From: Streptomyces jeddahensis
GTDB lineage: Bacteria > Actinomycetota > Actinomycetes > Streptomycetales > Streptomycetaceae
Direction: 5' to 3'
DNA: 64,000 nt
Assembly: GCF_001642995.1 (NCBI RefSeq)
Contig: NZ_LOHS01000164.1
Coordinates: 1-64,000 of the forward strand
Numbering within the stretch: position 1 is the first letter of the stretch; each line of letters opens with the position of its first letter. Of the stretch, positions 1 through 7,384 are shown one piece after another. The notes under the pieces were generated by a model that was not told the origin of the DNA, searched no databases, and was given only the letters and a program-made list of their open reading frames with translations. Position numbers and translations under genes: made by a program.

Positions 1-262
1 AACGAGGTCACGCCACCCCGCTGACCAGCCACTTCAAGATGGCGGAGCTTCACTGATCGGCGAGGGGCTGACCAACCGGCAGATCGGCCGACGGCTCTAC
101 CTCGCGGAGAAGACCGTCAAGAACCACATCTCCCGCCTGCTGGCCAAGCTCGGCGTGGAACGCCGCATCCAGGCCGCCGTCATTGCCACCCACGCGCAGG
201 ACCGGCAGGAGCGGGACGCGCACCGCGACTCCGCGCACGTTCACCGCGAGAGGGGGCAGTGA
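1..262 (+). CDS. LuxR-family response regulator, C-terminal end (partial)
   Basis: The frame ending with TGA at 260-262 encodes a LuxR/NarL helix-turn-helix: LTNRQIGRRL from about 68, then the recognition-helix region KTVKNHISRLL, as in DevR/DosR-type response regulators. The receiver domain lies outside the window. A likely partner is the GAF histidine kinase 315 nt downstream. Oddity: the residues that should lead into the helix-turn-helix (PLTS...KMAEL) are in a different frame from about 18 to 53 and run into a TGA at 54-56. One base therefore seems to be missing near 50, and the gene may be frameshifted or the sequence may carry an error. Family call is firm; functionality is uncertain. 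Confidence 0.7.
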   Translation, partial: TRSRHPADQPLQDGGASLIGEGLTNRQIGRRLYLAEKTVKNHISRLLAKLGVERRIQAAVIATHAQDRQERDAHRDSAHVHRERGQ

Positions 263-577
263 ACGCCGGTCATGGCGAGGGGCGCGGTGACACGCGCAGG
301 GTCGTGAATGCCGGATTTGAGGCAGAGCTGGGCGGGACGGTGAGGCGGCGCCCGCAGCCTCCCCCGGCGTTTCTGTCCACGAGATCGCCCGCAAGCTCGT
401 CATTCCATCCGGGAAGAACCCCTCCGGTCACCGTCCCCGATCGCTCCGCACCCGGGGCGGTGGCGCCCAGCCGATGAAGCCGATCTCGCTTCACCCCCAT
501 CCGGAAACGGTACGGTGGCAAATGAGCGCAACAGTCGGCCGTCGGTTCATCGAGGCTGGTGACTGGAGGAACCACCG
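263..577. other. Intergenic spacer, nothing clear
   Basis: 315 bases separate the response regulator end from the histidine kinase. I see no coding frame with family resemblance, no strong palindrome and no tRNA. A promoter for the kinase may lie here but I cannot place it. Confidence 0.4.
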
Positions 578-2302
578 GTGGTAAGCACCGAGGGGGCCCG
601 CCTGCGACTGCTGCAGGAGGCCCGCCTGAATGCGGCGCGCGGCACCCTGGACCGGGTGCACAGCCTGCTGGAGGCGGTGCTTTCGGTCGGGCGCGAGCTG
701 GACCTTGAGCAGGTGCTGCGGAGCATCGTGGAGGCGGCGGCGGCGCTTGTCGAGGCCGAATACGCCGCTCTGGGCGTGATCGGGCCGGATGGGAAACGGC
801 TCTCGGACTTCCTGACGGTCGGAGTGAGCGACGAGCAGAATGCGCAGATCGGGCACTTCCCGGAGGGGCACGGCATCCTGGGGGAGCTGATCCGCAACCC
901 GGAGCCGCTGCGGCTGTCGAAACTCTCCGAGCACCCCGCCTCGTACGGCTTCCCGCCGCATCACCCGCCGATGAACACGTTTCTCGGCGTTCCGATCCGG
1001 GTGCGCGACCAGGTGTTCGGCAACCTCTATCTGACCGAGAAACGCGGAGGGGCGCAGTTCGACGAGGAGGACGAGTCCGTCCTGTCAGCACTGGCCGTCG
1101 CCGCCGGGGTGGCCATCGACAACGCCCACCTGTACGAGGAGTCCAGGCGCCGCGAGCGCTGGTTGCGGGCCAGCGCGGAGATCACCCACAGCTTGCTCTC
1201 CGGCAGCACGCGCAGCGAGGTACTCAGCCTGATCGCCAAACGGTCCAGCGAGATCACTGCTGCGGCGCTTGCCGTGGTCGCGATCCCGCTGGAGAAAACC
1301 GGCACGATGACGGTGGAACTGGCGATCGGCCAGGAGGCGGAAGCCTACCGCGGACTGGTGCTGCCGGTGCAGGGCACGCTCGTCGGCGAGGCATTCTCCA
1401 CGGCCGCACCCATCACCAGTCCCGACGTCTCCCAGGACGTGCGCAACGAGACGGATGTCTTGCCGGCAGAGAGCCGAGAGAGGGGCTCGCTGGACCTCGC
1501 ACCCTTCGCCGGACTCGGACCGGCAGTGGCGGTGCCCATCGGCACGGGTGACAGCGTGCGAGGCGTTGTGCTGCTGGTCCGGAAAGTGGGCGAGACGGTG
1601 TTCACGGAGCAGGAGACCGAGCCGCTTCAGGGGTTCGCCGCCCAGGCAGCGGTGGCGATGGAGCTGGCGGAACGGCGCAGCAACGCCGAGCAGGTCGCGC
1701 TCCTGGAGGACCGTGACCGCATCGCCCGGGACTTGCACGATCTAGCCATCCAGCGGCTCTTCGCGACTGGCATGACACTGCAGAGCGCGGGACGCCTCAT
1801 CGAGCACCCCCAGGCGTCCGAGCGCGTACTGCGCGCCATCGACGACTTGGACGAGACCATCAAGATCATCCGCTCGACGATCTTCGGTCTTCGCGCCCGC
1901 GAGAGCGCCCGAGGACAGAGCCTGAGGGCACGGGTGGTGCGTGTGGTAGGCGAAGAAGTCCCGGCACTGGGCTTCCCGCCCAGCCTGCGCATGGAGGGCC
2001 TGCTGGACACCCAAGTGCCGAGGGAGACCGCCGATCATGTGGTGGCGGTGCTCTACGAGGCACTGACCAACGTCGCCCGGCACGCCCACGCCGACAGGGC
2101 CGACGTGGCGCTGGAGACCGACGGCCGGGACGTACGGCTGACGGTCTCCGACAACGGTGTGGGTATCGAGCCCGAGGGCCGCCGCAGCGGGCTGCGCAAC
2201 ATGGCCGAACGGGCCGAACGGCTGGGCGGAGAAATGAAGCTGAGTTGCCCGCCCGGCAGCGGGACCACTTTGGTGTGGCACGTTCCGATAGCGACGCAGT
2301 AG
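578..2302 (+). CDS. DosS/DevS-like GAF sensor histidine kinase
   Basis: A 574-residue cytosolic sensor kinase. GAF domain 1 spans about residues 40-185 and GAF 2 about 215-365. The HisKA_3 dimerisation domain contains DRIARDLHDLAIQR with the phospho-acceptor His at 387, and the HATPase domain spans about 485-572 with motif DNGVGIEPEG. The motif PPHHPPMNTF (His128/129) aligns with the proximal heme-ligand region of mycobacterial DosS (H149), so oxygen/NO/redox sensing through heme is plausible. The start is GTG at 578, preceded by GGAGGA at 565-570. The partner is probably a LuxR-type regulator such as the one at the left edge. The surrounding GDH, Usp, flavin-type and cNMP-binding genes resemble the Streptomyces Osd/Dos dormancy set. 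Family assignment is strong; heme binding is inferred. Confidence 0.93.
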   Translation: MVSTEGARLRLLQEARLNAARGTLDRVHSLLEAVLSVGRELDLEQVLRSIVEAAAALVEAEYAALGVIGPDGKRLSDFLTVGVSDEQNAQIGHFPEGHGILGELIRNPEPLRLSKLSEHPASYGFPPHHPPMNTFLGVPIRVRDQVFGNLYLTEKRGGAQFDEEDESVLSALAVAAGVAIDNAHLYEESRRRERWLRASAEITHSLLSGSTRSEVLSLIAKRSSEITAAALAVVAIPLEKTGTMTVELAIGQEAEAYRGLVLPVQGTLVGEAFSTAAPITSPDVSQDVRNETDVLPAESRERGSLDLAPFAGLGPAVAVPIGTGDSVRGVVLLVRKVGETVFTEQETEPLQGFAAQAAVAMELAERRSNAEQVALLEDRDRIARDLHDLAIQRLFATGMTLQSAGRLIEHPQASERVLRAIDDLDETIKIIRSTIFGLRARESARGQSLRARVVRVVGEEVPALGFPPSLRMEGLLDTQVPRETADHVVAVLYEALTNVARHAHADRADVALETDGRDVRLTVSDNGVGIEPEGRRSGLRNMAERAERLGGEMKLSCPPGSGTTLVWHVPIATQ

Positions 2303-2836
2303 CGCGTCGGCTGGTTCACAGGTCGTCGGGCCCATGGCATGGGGCCGGGCTCGGAATCTGTCGACGCCCACACCCACCAGCGCGCTCGCGTCCACCACCC
2401 CGTTCGGTGACGCCACCGTCGCACAGCGAAGCCTCCCAGGCAGGGGCGGTGCCCGTCGGTCCCGATCACGCCCCGGGCGGGTACCACCACGCACCCACTC
2501 CCCCAAGATCCCTTCCCCCTCCCGGTCCTGGCCAGGGACATGCAAAGAACCATTCCTGCCTGGACAACGGCCGGTGGGGCAGCAGCGGTGGAACCGCCGG
2601 TGGAGCGCATCGAGCGGATATCAGACGGCACCGTGACACGGCCGCGCGCGGTATCCGCTGGGAAGGTGAGAACGTCGGCAGCCCGTAAGGGCCGGTCGGC
2701 CCAGCTGCTATGCACCCGTCAGGCCCTGGGACCGGGCGCCTGCGCGACGGAGGGTGGAGTCGTCGGGGAAAGGAAAGCAGCGACCCGACACTGACAGCCG
2801 GCCCCGGCCGGAGATGCGTGCCGAAAGGAGCCAGTG
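2303..2836. other. Intergenic region with a DosR-like palindrome
   Basis: About 530 bases without a convincing gene. The only structured element I see is the GGGCC-type palindrome at 2689-2702, listed separately. Short overlapping open frames here show no family resemblance. Confidence 0.5.
2689..2702. promoter_or_regulatory. GGGCCG-GT-CGGCCC palindrome, candidate DosR/OsdR operator
   Basis: A perfect 6+2+6 palindrome lies about 135 bp upstream of the CBS remnant and 330 bp upstream of the cNMP-binding gene. A longer version of the same core occurs at 6134-6153 upstream of the DUF1918-XRE gene. DosR-family boxes are GGG..CCC palindromes, and the gene neighbourhood is Dos-like. Binding is inferred. 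Confidence 0.4.
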
Positions 2837-2971
2837 ATGAAGCACAGCAAGATCGGCAGTCTAATGGTGACCGACGTGGTCTCAGTGGTTGGGCAGACCC
2901 ACTCCAGCCTCCAGCCAGCCGAAGAGACGCTGCTCGATCCCGCCGACGAAGACGAACGTGCCGCCAGGTGA
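2837..2971 (+). pseudogene. CBS-domain protein, truncated remnant
   Basis: ATG at 2837 is preceded by AAAGGAG (2824-2830). The first 18 codons (MKHSKIGSLM, then a V-T-D-V-V-S-V-V stretch) match the start of the CBS-domain proteins common in Streptomyces stress islands. The similarity then stops and the frame ends at 2969-2971 after 44 codons, against about 140 or more residues in intact relatives. The start and ribosome-binding site look functional, so a short peptide could still be made. The most likely reading is a deletion remnant. Confidence 0.55.
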
Positions 2972-3034
2972 CGGCCCGTGATCGCACACGTAGCCCCCCG
3001 TCACCTCGGGGCAGTGTGCAGAAAGGAACCCATC

Positions 3035-3493
3035 ATGATTACGAGGACTGGTGTTTTCGGATCCCTGCCCAAAAGCCATCACGATCAGCTCGTGTCCCTG
3101 GCCCGCAAGGTGTCGTTCCCTATTGACGCGCGCATCTTCAACGAGGGCGGCCAGGCCGACCGCTTCTGGATCATCCACACGGGCACGGTCGCGCTCGACC
3201 TCCATGTGCCAGGCAGGCGCGCTGCGGTCATCGAGCGCCTCGGCGCTGGAAAACTTCTGGGCTGGTCCTGGCTCGTCCCGCCTCGTCGCTGGCAGCTGGG
3301 GGCCCAGGCCAACAGCCCGGTGCGAGCCTACGAGTTCGATGCAGCGGCGGTCCGCCGTCTGTGCGAGAAGGACCCCGTATTGAACCATGCATTGTACAGC
3401 TATGTCGCCGGCATGATCGCAAGGCGGCTCCAGGCTGCCCGTACGCGGTTGCTCGATCTCTATGCGCCCTACGGCGCCGGACCCGCGCCCTGA
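3035..3493 (+). CDS. Cyclic-nucleotide-binding domain protein (CRP-like, no HTH)
   Basis: A 152-residue protein built almost entirely of a cNMP-binding beta-barrel (FGSLPKSHHDQLVSLARKV ... FNEGGQADRFWIIHTGTVALD) and a C-terminal helix (residues about 120-150). The DNA-binding wing of CRP/FNR regulators is absent, so it is probably a ligand-sensing stress protein rather than a transcription factor. The start ATG at 3035 has GAAAGGA just upstream. The gene is followed by a near-perfect 14-bp-stem terminator at 3523-3554. A longer in-frame start at 2978 exists but lacks a good ribosome-binding site. Confidence 0.8.
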   Translation: MITRTGVFGSLPKSHHDQLVSLARKVSFPIDARIFNEGGQADRFWIIHTGTVALDLHVPGRRAAVIERLGAGKLLGWSWLVPPRRWQLGAQANSPVRAYEFDAAAVRRLCEKDPVLNHALYSYVAGMIARRLQAARTRLLDLYAPYGAGPAP

Positions 3494-3522
3494 CAACCGA
3501 AACGAGGAGGATCCCGACGGCT

Positions 3523-3554
3523 ACGGCGCGCCGCCCTCACGGGCGGCGCGCCGT
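3523..3554 (+). terminator. Rho-independent-type hairpin after the CRP-like gene
   Basis: Perfect inverted repeat ACGGCGCGCCGCCC / GGGCGGCGCGCCGT with a 4-nt loop (3537-3540), 30 bp past the stop codon. There is no strong U-tract, as is usual in Streptomyces. It also lies beyond the end of the convergent gdhA gene, so it may serve both directions. Confidence 0.7.
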
Positions 3555-3703
3555 CCCCGTGACGACTGTTCTTCGCATGTCATGCCCTGAAACTACGGTG
3601 CGCCGAACCGCACACTCACCTCGTGAACATCCGCGGGCCCACTGATCGTCAACTGCCGCCGCAACTCGGTCGACGTGACTGTGCCCGACGTGTCAGACCG
3701 CTG

Positions 3704-5068
3704 TCAGATCACCCCGAGCTCGAGCATGGTGTCCGCCACCTTGACGAAGCCCGCAATGTTCGCCCCGACGACGTAGTTGCCCGGGGCCCCGTAGTCCTCC
3801 GCGGTCGTGCGGCAGGTGGTGTGGATGCCAGCCATGATGGCCGCGAGCCGCCGGTCGGTGTCCTCGAAGGACCATGCCTCGCGCGCAGCGTTCTGGCGCA
3901 TCTCCAGTGCCGAGGTGGCCACGCCGCCGGCGTTGACCGCCTTGCCCGGGCCGAACGCGACGCCCGCCTCCTGCAGCAGCCGTACGGCCTTCGGGGTGGT
4001 GGGCATGTTGGCGCCCTCGGCGACCGCCACCACTCCCCCGGCCAGCAAGGTCCGCGCCGCGTTCTCGTCGAGTTCGTTCTGGGTGGCGCAGGGCAACGCG
4101 ACCGAGCACGGTACGTCCCAGATGGAACCGCCCTCGATGTACCGGGCCCGGATCATGGTCTGGGCGTACTCCTTGATCCGGCCGCGGCGGACTTCCTTGA
4201 TGTCCTTGACCAGTTCGACGTCGATGCCGCATTCGTCGACCACGTAGCCGTCGGAGTCCGACATCGCGACGACTCTGGCGCCGAGTTCGTGCGCCTTCTG
4301 GGCGGCGTAGATGGCGACGTTGCCGGAGCCGGACACGACGACCTTCCTGCCGTCGAGGTCTTGGCCTCGTTCGGCCAGCATCTCGGAGACGAAGTAGACG
4401 GTGCCGTAGCCCGTGGCCTCGGTTCGTATGTGGGAGCCGCCCCAGCTCAGGCCCTTGCCGGTGAGTACCCCGGCCTCGTAGCGGTTGGTGATGCGCTTGT
4501 ACTGGCCGAAGAGGTAGCCGATCTCTCGGGTGCCGACCCCGATGTCGCCGGCCGGTACGTCGGTGTGCTCGCCGAGGTGGCGGTGGAGCTCGGTCATGAA
4601 CGACTGGCAGAACCGCATGACCTCGCCGTCGGAGCGGCCCTTGGGGTCGAAGTCGGCGCCGCCCTTGCCCCCGCCGATGGGCAGGCCGGTCAGCGCGTTC
4701 TTGAAGATCTGCTCGAAGCCGAGCAACTTCACGATGCCGAGGTCGACGGAAGGGTGGAAACGCAGGCCTCCCTTGTACGGGCCCAGCGCGGAGTTGAACT
4801 CCACGCGGAAACCCCGGTTGACCCGTACCTGCCCGGTGTCGTCGACCCAGGGGACACGGAAGACCAGCTGCCGCTCCGGTTCGCACAGGCGCTCCAGGAT
4901 GCGGTGACGCGTGTACTCGGGGTGGCGGGCGAGGACCGGTTTCAGGGACTCCAGCACCTCGCGCGCGGCCTGGTGGAAATCGGACTGTGCGGGATCACGG
5001 GCCAGGATTTCGGCGTAGATCCCGGCGGTCAGGCGCAGGTCCTCGGCCGGCGCGTGCTGGACGGTCAT
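3704..5068 (-). CDS. gdhA: NADP-type glutamate dehydrogenase
   Basis: A 454-residue hexameric-type glutamate dehydrogenase that interconverts 2-oxoglutarate plus ammonium and L-glutamate in the cytosol. The N-terminal dimerisation/catalytic domain includes GPYKGGLRFHPSV and the glycine-rich substrate loop LPIGGGKGGADFDP with its catalytic-site Lys. The Rossmann domain carries VVVSGSGNVAIYAAQKA, and the C-terminal part has VALPCATQNELDE and GANIAGFVKVAD. Length and motifs match the GdhA (about 450 aa) family. ATG at 5068 has GGAGGT upstream, which sits on the stop codon of the DUF1918-XRE gene 4 nt away, so the two are translationally linked. No truncation is seen. Confidence 0.95.
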   Translation of the reverse strand: MTVQHAPAEDLRLTAGIYAEILARDPAQSDFHQAAREVLESLKPVLARHPEYTRHRILERLCEPERQLVFRVPWVDDTGQVRVNRGFRVEFNSALGPYKGGLRFHPSVDLGIVKLLGFEQIFKNALTGLPIGGGKGGADFDPKGRSDGEVMRFCQSFMTELHRHLGEHTDVPAGDIGVGTREIGYLFGQYKRITNRYEAGVLTGKGLSWGGSHIRTEATGYGTVYFVSEMLAERGQDLDGRKVVVSGSGNVAIYAAQKAHELGARVVAMSDSDGYVVDECGIDVELVKDIKEVRRGRIKEYAQTMIRARYIEGGSIWDVPCSVALPCATQNELDENAARTLLAGGVVAVAEGANMPTTPKAVRLLQEAGVAFGPGKAVNAGGVATSALEMRQNAAREAWSFEDTDRRLAAIMAGIHTTCRTTAEDYGAPGNYVVGANIAGFVKVADTMLELGVI

Positions 5069-5072
5069 GGCT

Positions 5073-6044
5073 TTACCTCCGTTGTACGGCGCGTTGCGTG
5101 TCTGACGATCTGCGGCTCAAAGGTGCCCGCGGGATCTCGGATGGAGTGATGCGGCGGCCCGTGATCCGCTTGGGCTGGATCGACACCCACATGTGGCATT
5201 TGCCTCCGCCCCATGGCTTGGTATAGGCGCGTCGGGTCAGCCGTCGTACGGCGTCCGGATCCGTGACCACCCGCGCAGGACCGACGATGAGCACGCTCCA
5301 GCCCTGACTCGTGGCGTCGTCCACGCGATCGACCTCGAATGCAACGTCCCTTCCCACGGCCGACGCAGCGGTCGATTCGGGCGGGGTCCGGAAGACGATT
5401 GCGCCGTCGACGACGTCGTAGTTCACCGGGATGACCGCCGGACCGTCGGGCGTTGAGACCGCGACGCGCCCCACGCCGTGGGTGGAAAGATGGGCGCGGC
5501 ACTCGTCGGGGTCGAGTTCCCGCAGTTGAGGGTGCAGGAGCGCCTGGGCTTGTCCGGGTGGCAGATCAATGCCGCTGCCCCGTAGGGCTGCGACGCTGGT
5601 GCCCAGCGCGGCGGCCAGTCTGATGAGACTCGCCAGGCTCGGGTCGGATGGCTGTTCTTCGAGGTACGCCAGGTATTCCGGTGCCATTCTGGCGCGGCGG
5701 GCTGTTTCTGACCGGGTCAGTCCCTGCCGCTTGCGTTCGGCGGCCAGGCGCCGGCCGATGTCGCTGGCGTGCCCGGCGCGGGGTCGGTCGGACACATGGG
5801 CGGCCTTCTCCTCGGCCGTGTTCGGCCGGGGGCGCTGATCCGTTGCCGCGGGCCCGGGTTCGACGTGATGGACATGTGCGTCGGGCGCGGGTGTCACGAG
5901 CGTGACTTGGTCCGTGTCCGGCCAGCGCACGTCGTAGGGCGGTGTTCCGTCCTCGTGGTGGAGTCTGTCGATCTCGCCGTCGCGCCTGGTAGCGCCGGTG
6001 CTCGGGCGTTCGACGACGAGTTGATCGCCGAGTTGAGCGTGCAT
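5073..6044 (-). CDS. DUF1918 - XRE HTH - pyridoxamine-phosphate-oxidase-like fusion
   Basis: Three domains in one 323-residue protein. Residues 1-65 form a DUF1918 small beta-barrel (HAQLGDQLVVERP, PPYDVRWPDTD). Residues about 95-155 are an XRE helix-turn-helix (DIGRRLAAERKRQGLTRSE). Residues about 175-300 are a split-barrel flavin-binding fold of the PNPOx-like type (GVGRVAVSTPDGPAVIPVNY, ending with KCHMWVSIQPKRITGRRI). The start at ATG 6044 is chosen because DUF1918 proteins begin there and GGAAGG lies upstream; ATG 6050 and GTG 6053 are alternatives. It is upstream of and 4 nt from gdhA, so they likely form one transcript. The palindrome at 6134-6153 lies in its promoter region. It may be a redox- or flavin-responsive regulator; the exact role is unknown. 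Confidence 0.85.
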   Translation of the reverse strand: MHAQLGDQLVVERPSTGATRRDGEIDRLHHEDGTPPYDVRWPDTDQVTLVTPAPDAHVHHVEPGPAATDQRPRPNTAEEKAAHVSDRPRAGHASDIGRRLAAERKRQGLTRSETARRARMAPEYLAYLEEQPSDPSLASLIRLAAALGTSVAALRGSGIDLPPGQAQALLHPQLRELDPDECRAHLSTHGVGRVAVSTPDGPAVIPVNYDVVDGAIVFRTPPESTAASAVGRDVAFEVDRVDDATSQGWSVLIVGPARVVTDPDAVRRLTRRAYTKPWGGGKCHMWVSIQPKRITGRRITPSEIPRAPLSRRSSDTQRAVQRR

Positions 6045-6133
6045 GACCATCACCCTTCCTTCCCGAAAGCGTCGATGTATCGAACGTGTCACATCCGGCG
6101 TGCCAGCCGCATGGGACAACAGGCCCACGGCCA

Positions 6134-6153
6134 TGAGGGCCGATCGGCCCTCA
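6134..6153. promoter_or_regulatory. 20-bp perfect palindrome, candidate DosR/OsdR box
   Basis: TGAGGGCCGATCGGCCCTCA is a perfect 20-bp palindrome about 90 bp upstream of the DUF1918-XRE start. It shares the GGGCCG..CGGCCC core with 2689-2702. Position and gene content suggest an operator for the local LuxR-type regulator; there is no direct proof. Confidence 0.55.
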
Positions 6154-6284
6154 GCAGGGCCCTCCCGGATCAAGACGAGCCTGGACGGTCGCGGCGAAGA
6201 GGCGTCCGCAGTTAGTGATGACAGTGGCTACCCGACGGATGCGGCCGGTGGGGACATGGCCGGGCTATGGTTCGATCAGTCCGA

Positions 6285-6635
6285 CTCGATCACGTAGCGG
6301 GTGAGTTCAACCGGTCCTTCAGGCCGAGTTTCTGCAGCAAGTTGGCGCGGTGGCGGTGGACAGCCTTGACGCTGATGACGAGGATCTCGGCGATCTCCTG
6401 GGATGTGTGGCCTTCGGCGACGAGTTTGAGGATTTCTTCCTCCCGTTTGGTGATGGCCCGTTCGGGGATGGTCTCGCCTTGGCGGGCGCGGTCGAGGTAG
6501 TTACGGATGAGCGCGTTGACGGCGCCGGGGTAGAGGAAGGACTCGCCGCGCATGGTGGCGCGGCAGGCTTCGACGAGGTCGCGGTCGGCGACTGATTTCA
6601 GGACGTAACCGGAGGCGCCGGCCGCGAGCCGTCTC
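6285..6635 (-). pseudogene. LuxR-family response regulator, decayed
   Basis: The frame encodes the end of a receiver domain (AAGASGYVLKSVADRD) and a LuxR helix-turn-helix (ITKREEEILKLVAEGHTSQE, VHRHRANLLQKLG). The phospho-acceptor Asp and most of the receiver are missing: upstream of about 6635 the DNA instead matches a pyrE fragment on the other strand. At the C-terminus the frame shifts twice. The expected family tail (ELTRY, then VGLIEP) is present but only in other frames between 6285 and 6318, implying two single-base indels. The long open frame to 6841 is thus chimeric. Decayed copy of a Dos-type regulator. Confidence 0.75.
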
Positions 6636-6800
6636 GCCGAAGGCGCCGACATCGAGGGACGCCGGGTGCTGGTCGTTGAGGATGTGGTGACCAGCTGAGG
6701 ACAGATCGTGCTGTCGACCGCGGACCTGCGTGGTCTGGGGGACCAGGTGCATGAGGGTCTGTGCGTGATCGACCGGGAGCAAGGCGGTGCCGATGCGCCC
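6621..6800 (+). pseudogene. pyrE: Orotate phosphoribosyltransferase fragment
   Basis: Read on the plus strand, the frame gives LAEGADIEGRRVLVVEDVVT then, after a TGA at 6696-6698, GQIVLSTADLRGLG and VCVIDREQGG-like sequence (here LCVIDREQGGADA). This is the PRPP-binding signature and following strands of PyrE (canonical VLVVEDVVTSGG). The TGA replaces the expected glycine codon GGA by one substitution. Both ends of the gene are missing. The fragment lies head-on against the decayed LuxR gene. Confidence 0.7.
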
Positions 6801-6901
6801 GCAGCCCACCCGCATTCGTACTCATGCAGAGAGTCGTCCAACAGCCGAGCTTGTCGACTGCGCGTCCGCCAGGAGATGGCTTTGCGGGTTGAGAGTGATC
6901 G

Positions 6902-7384
6902 TCAGGCCCCCAGTGACGTGAAGCCTCCCACGATGGCTCCGTAGCCGACGTGGGCGAGGACGGTGACCAGTGGTGTGCTCGGGCCGTAGTTGAGCAGCAG
7001 GAAGCCCGGCGGTTCGACCAGGGCCACCTGCGGGACGCTGGTCAGCGGGGTGCCCATCCGGGGATGGACAACAGGCAGAAGGATGTTCACCAGGGCGGTG
7101 CCTGCGAACAGGCCGTGCGACAGACCGAACAGGGCGCCCAGCCACCAGCCGGCTTGGCCGATGGCGAGGAAGACCGCGTAATACGTGAACGCAAAGATCT
7201 GGCCGTTGAGGAAGTGCATCAGGTATCCGATGGCCTTCGCCCGGGTGCGGTTAACGGTCACCGCCGTGCCCAGCAGGAACGGCAGGTCCATGCGGGTCAG
7301 GCGCAGCTCACTGGCGGCGCGCAGCACGGTCGTCAGCACGAGCGTGCCGACGAAGGCGCCCGCGGCGGCTCCCCAGGCGCTCAC
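6902..7384 (-). CDS. Small multi-pass membrane protein
   Basis: A 160-residue protein with about four hydrophobic segments (AGAFVGTLVLTTVLRA, FAFTYYAVFLAIG, WLGALFGLSHGLFAGTAL, TVLAHVGYGAIVGGF). I cannot assign a function. GTG at 7384 overlaps the TGA of the upstream GH15 gene by 4 nt (GTGA), showing translational coupling. The pairing with a trehalase/glucoamylase-like enzyme suggests a joint role in storage-sugar or osmolyte handling, but this is only inferred. Confidence 0.75.
   Translation of the reverse strand: MSAWGAAAGAFVGTLVLTTVLRAASELRLTRMDLPFLLGTAVTVNRTRAKAIGYLMHFLNGQIFAFTYYAVFLAIGQAGWWLGALFGLSHGLFAGTALVNILLPVVHPRMGTPLTSVPQVALVEPPGFLLLNYGPSTPLVTVLAHVGYGAIVGGFTSLGA

Noticed and set aside
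3623..5149. 508-codon plus-strand frame opposite gdhA
   Set aside because: Shadow of the high-GC gdhA gene; no family resemblance, and the opposite strand encodes a full-length conserved enzyme.
6134..6153. Palindrome as a terminator
   Set aside because: It is AT-neutral with no loop or T-run, lies upstream of a gene start and not behind any stop codon; an operator is more likely.
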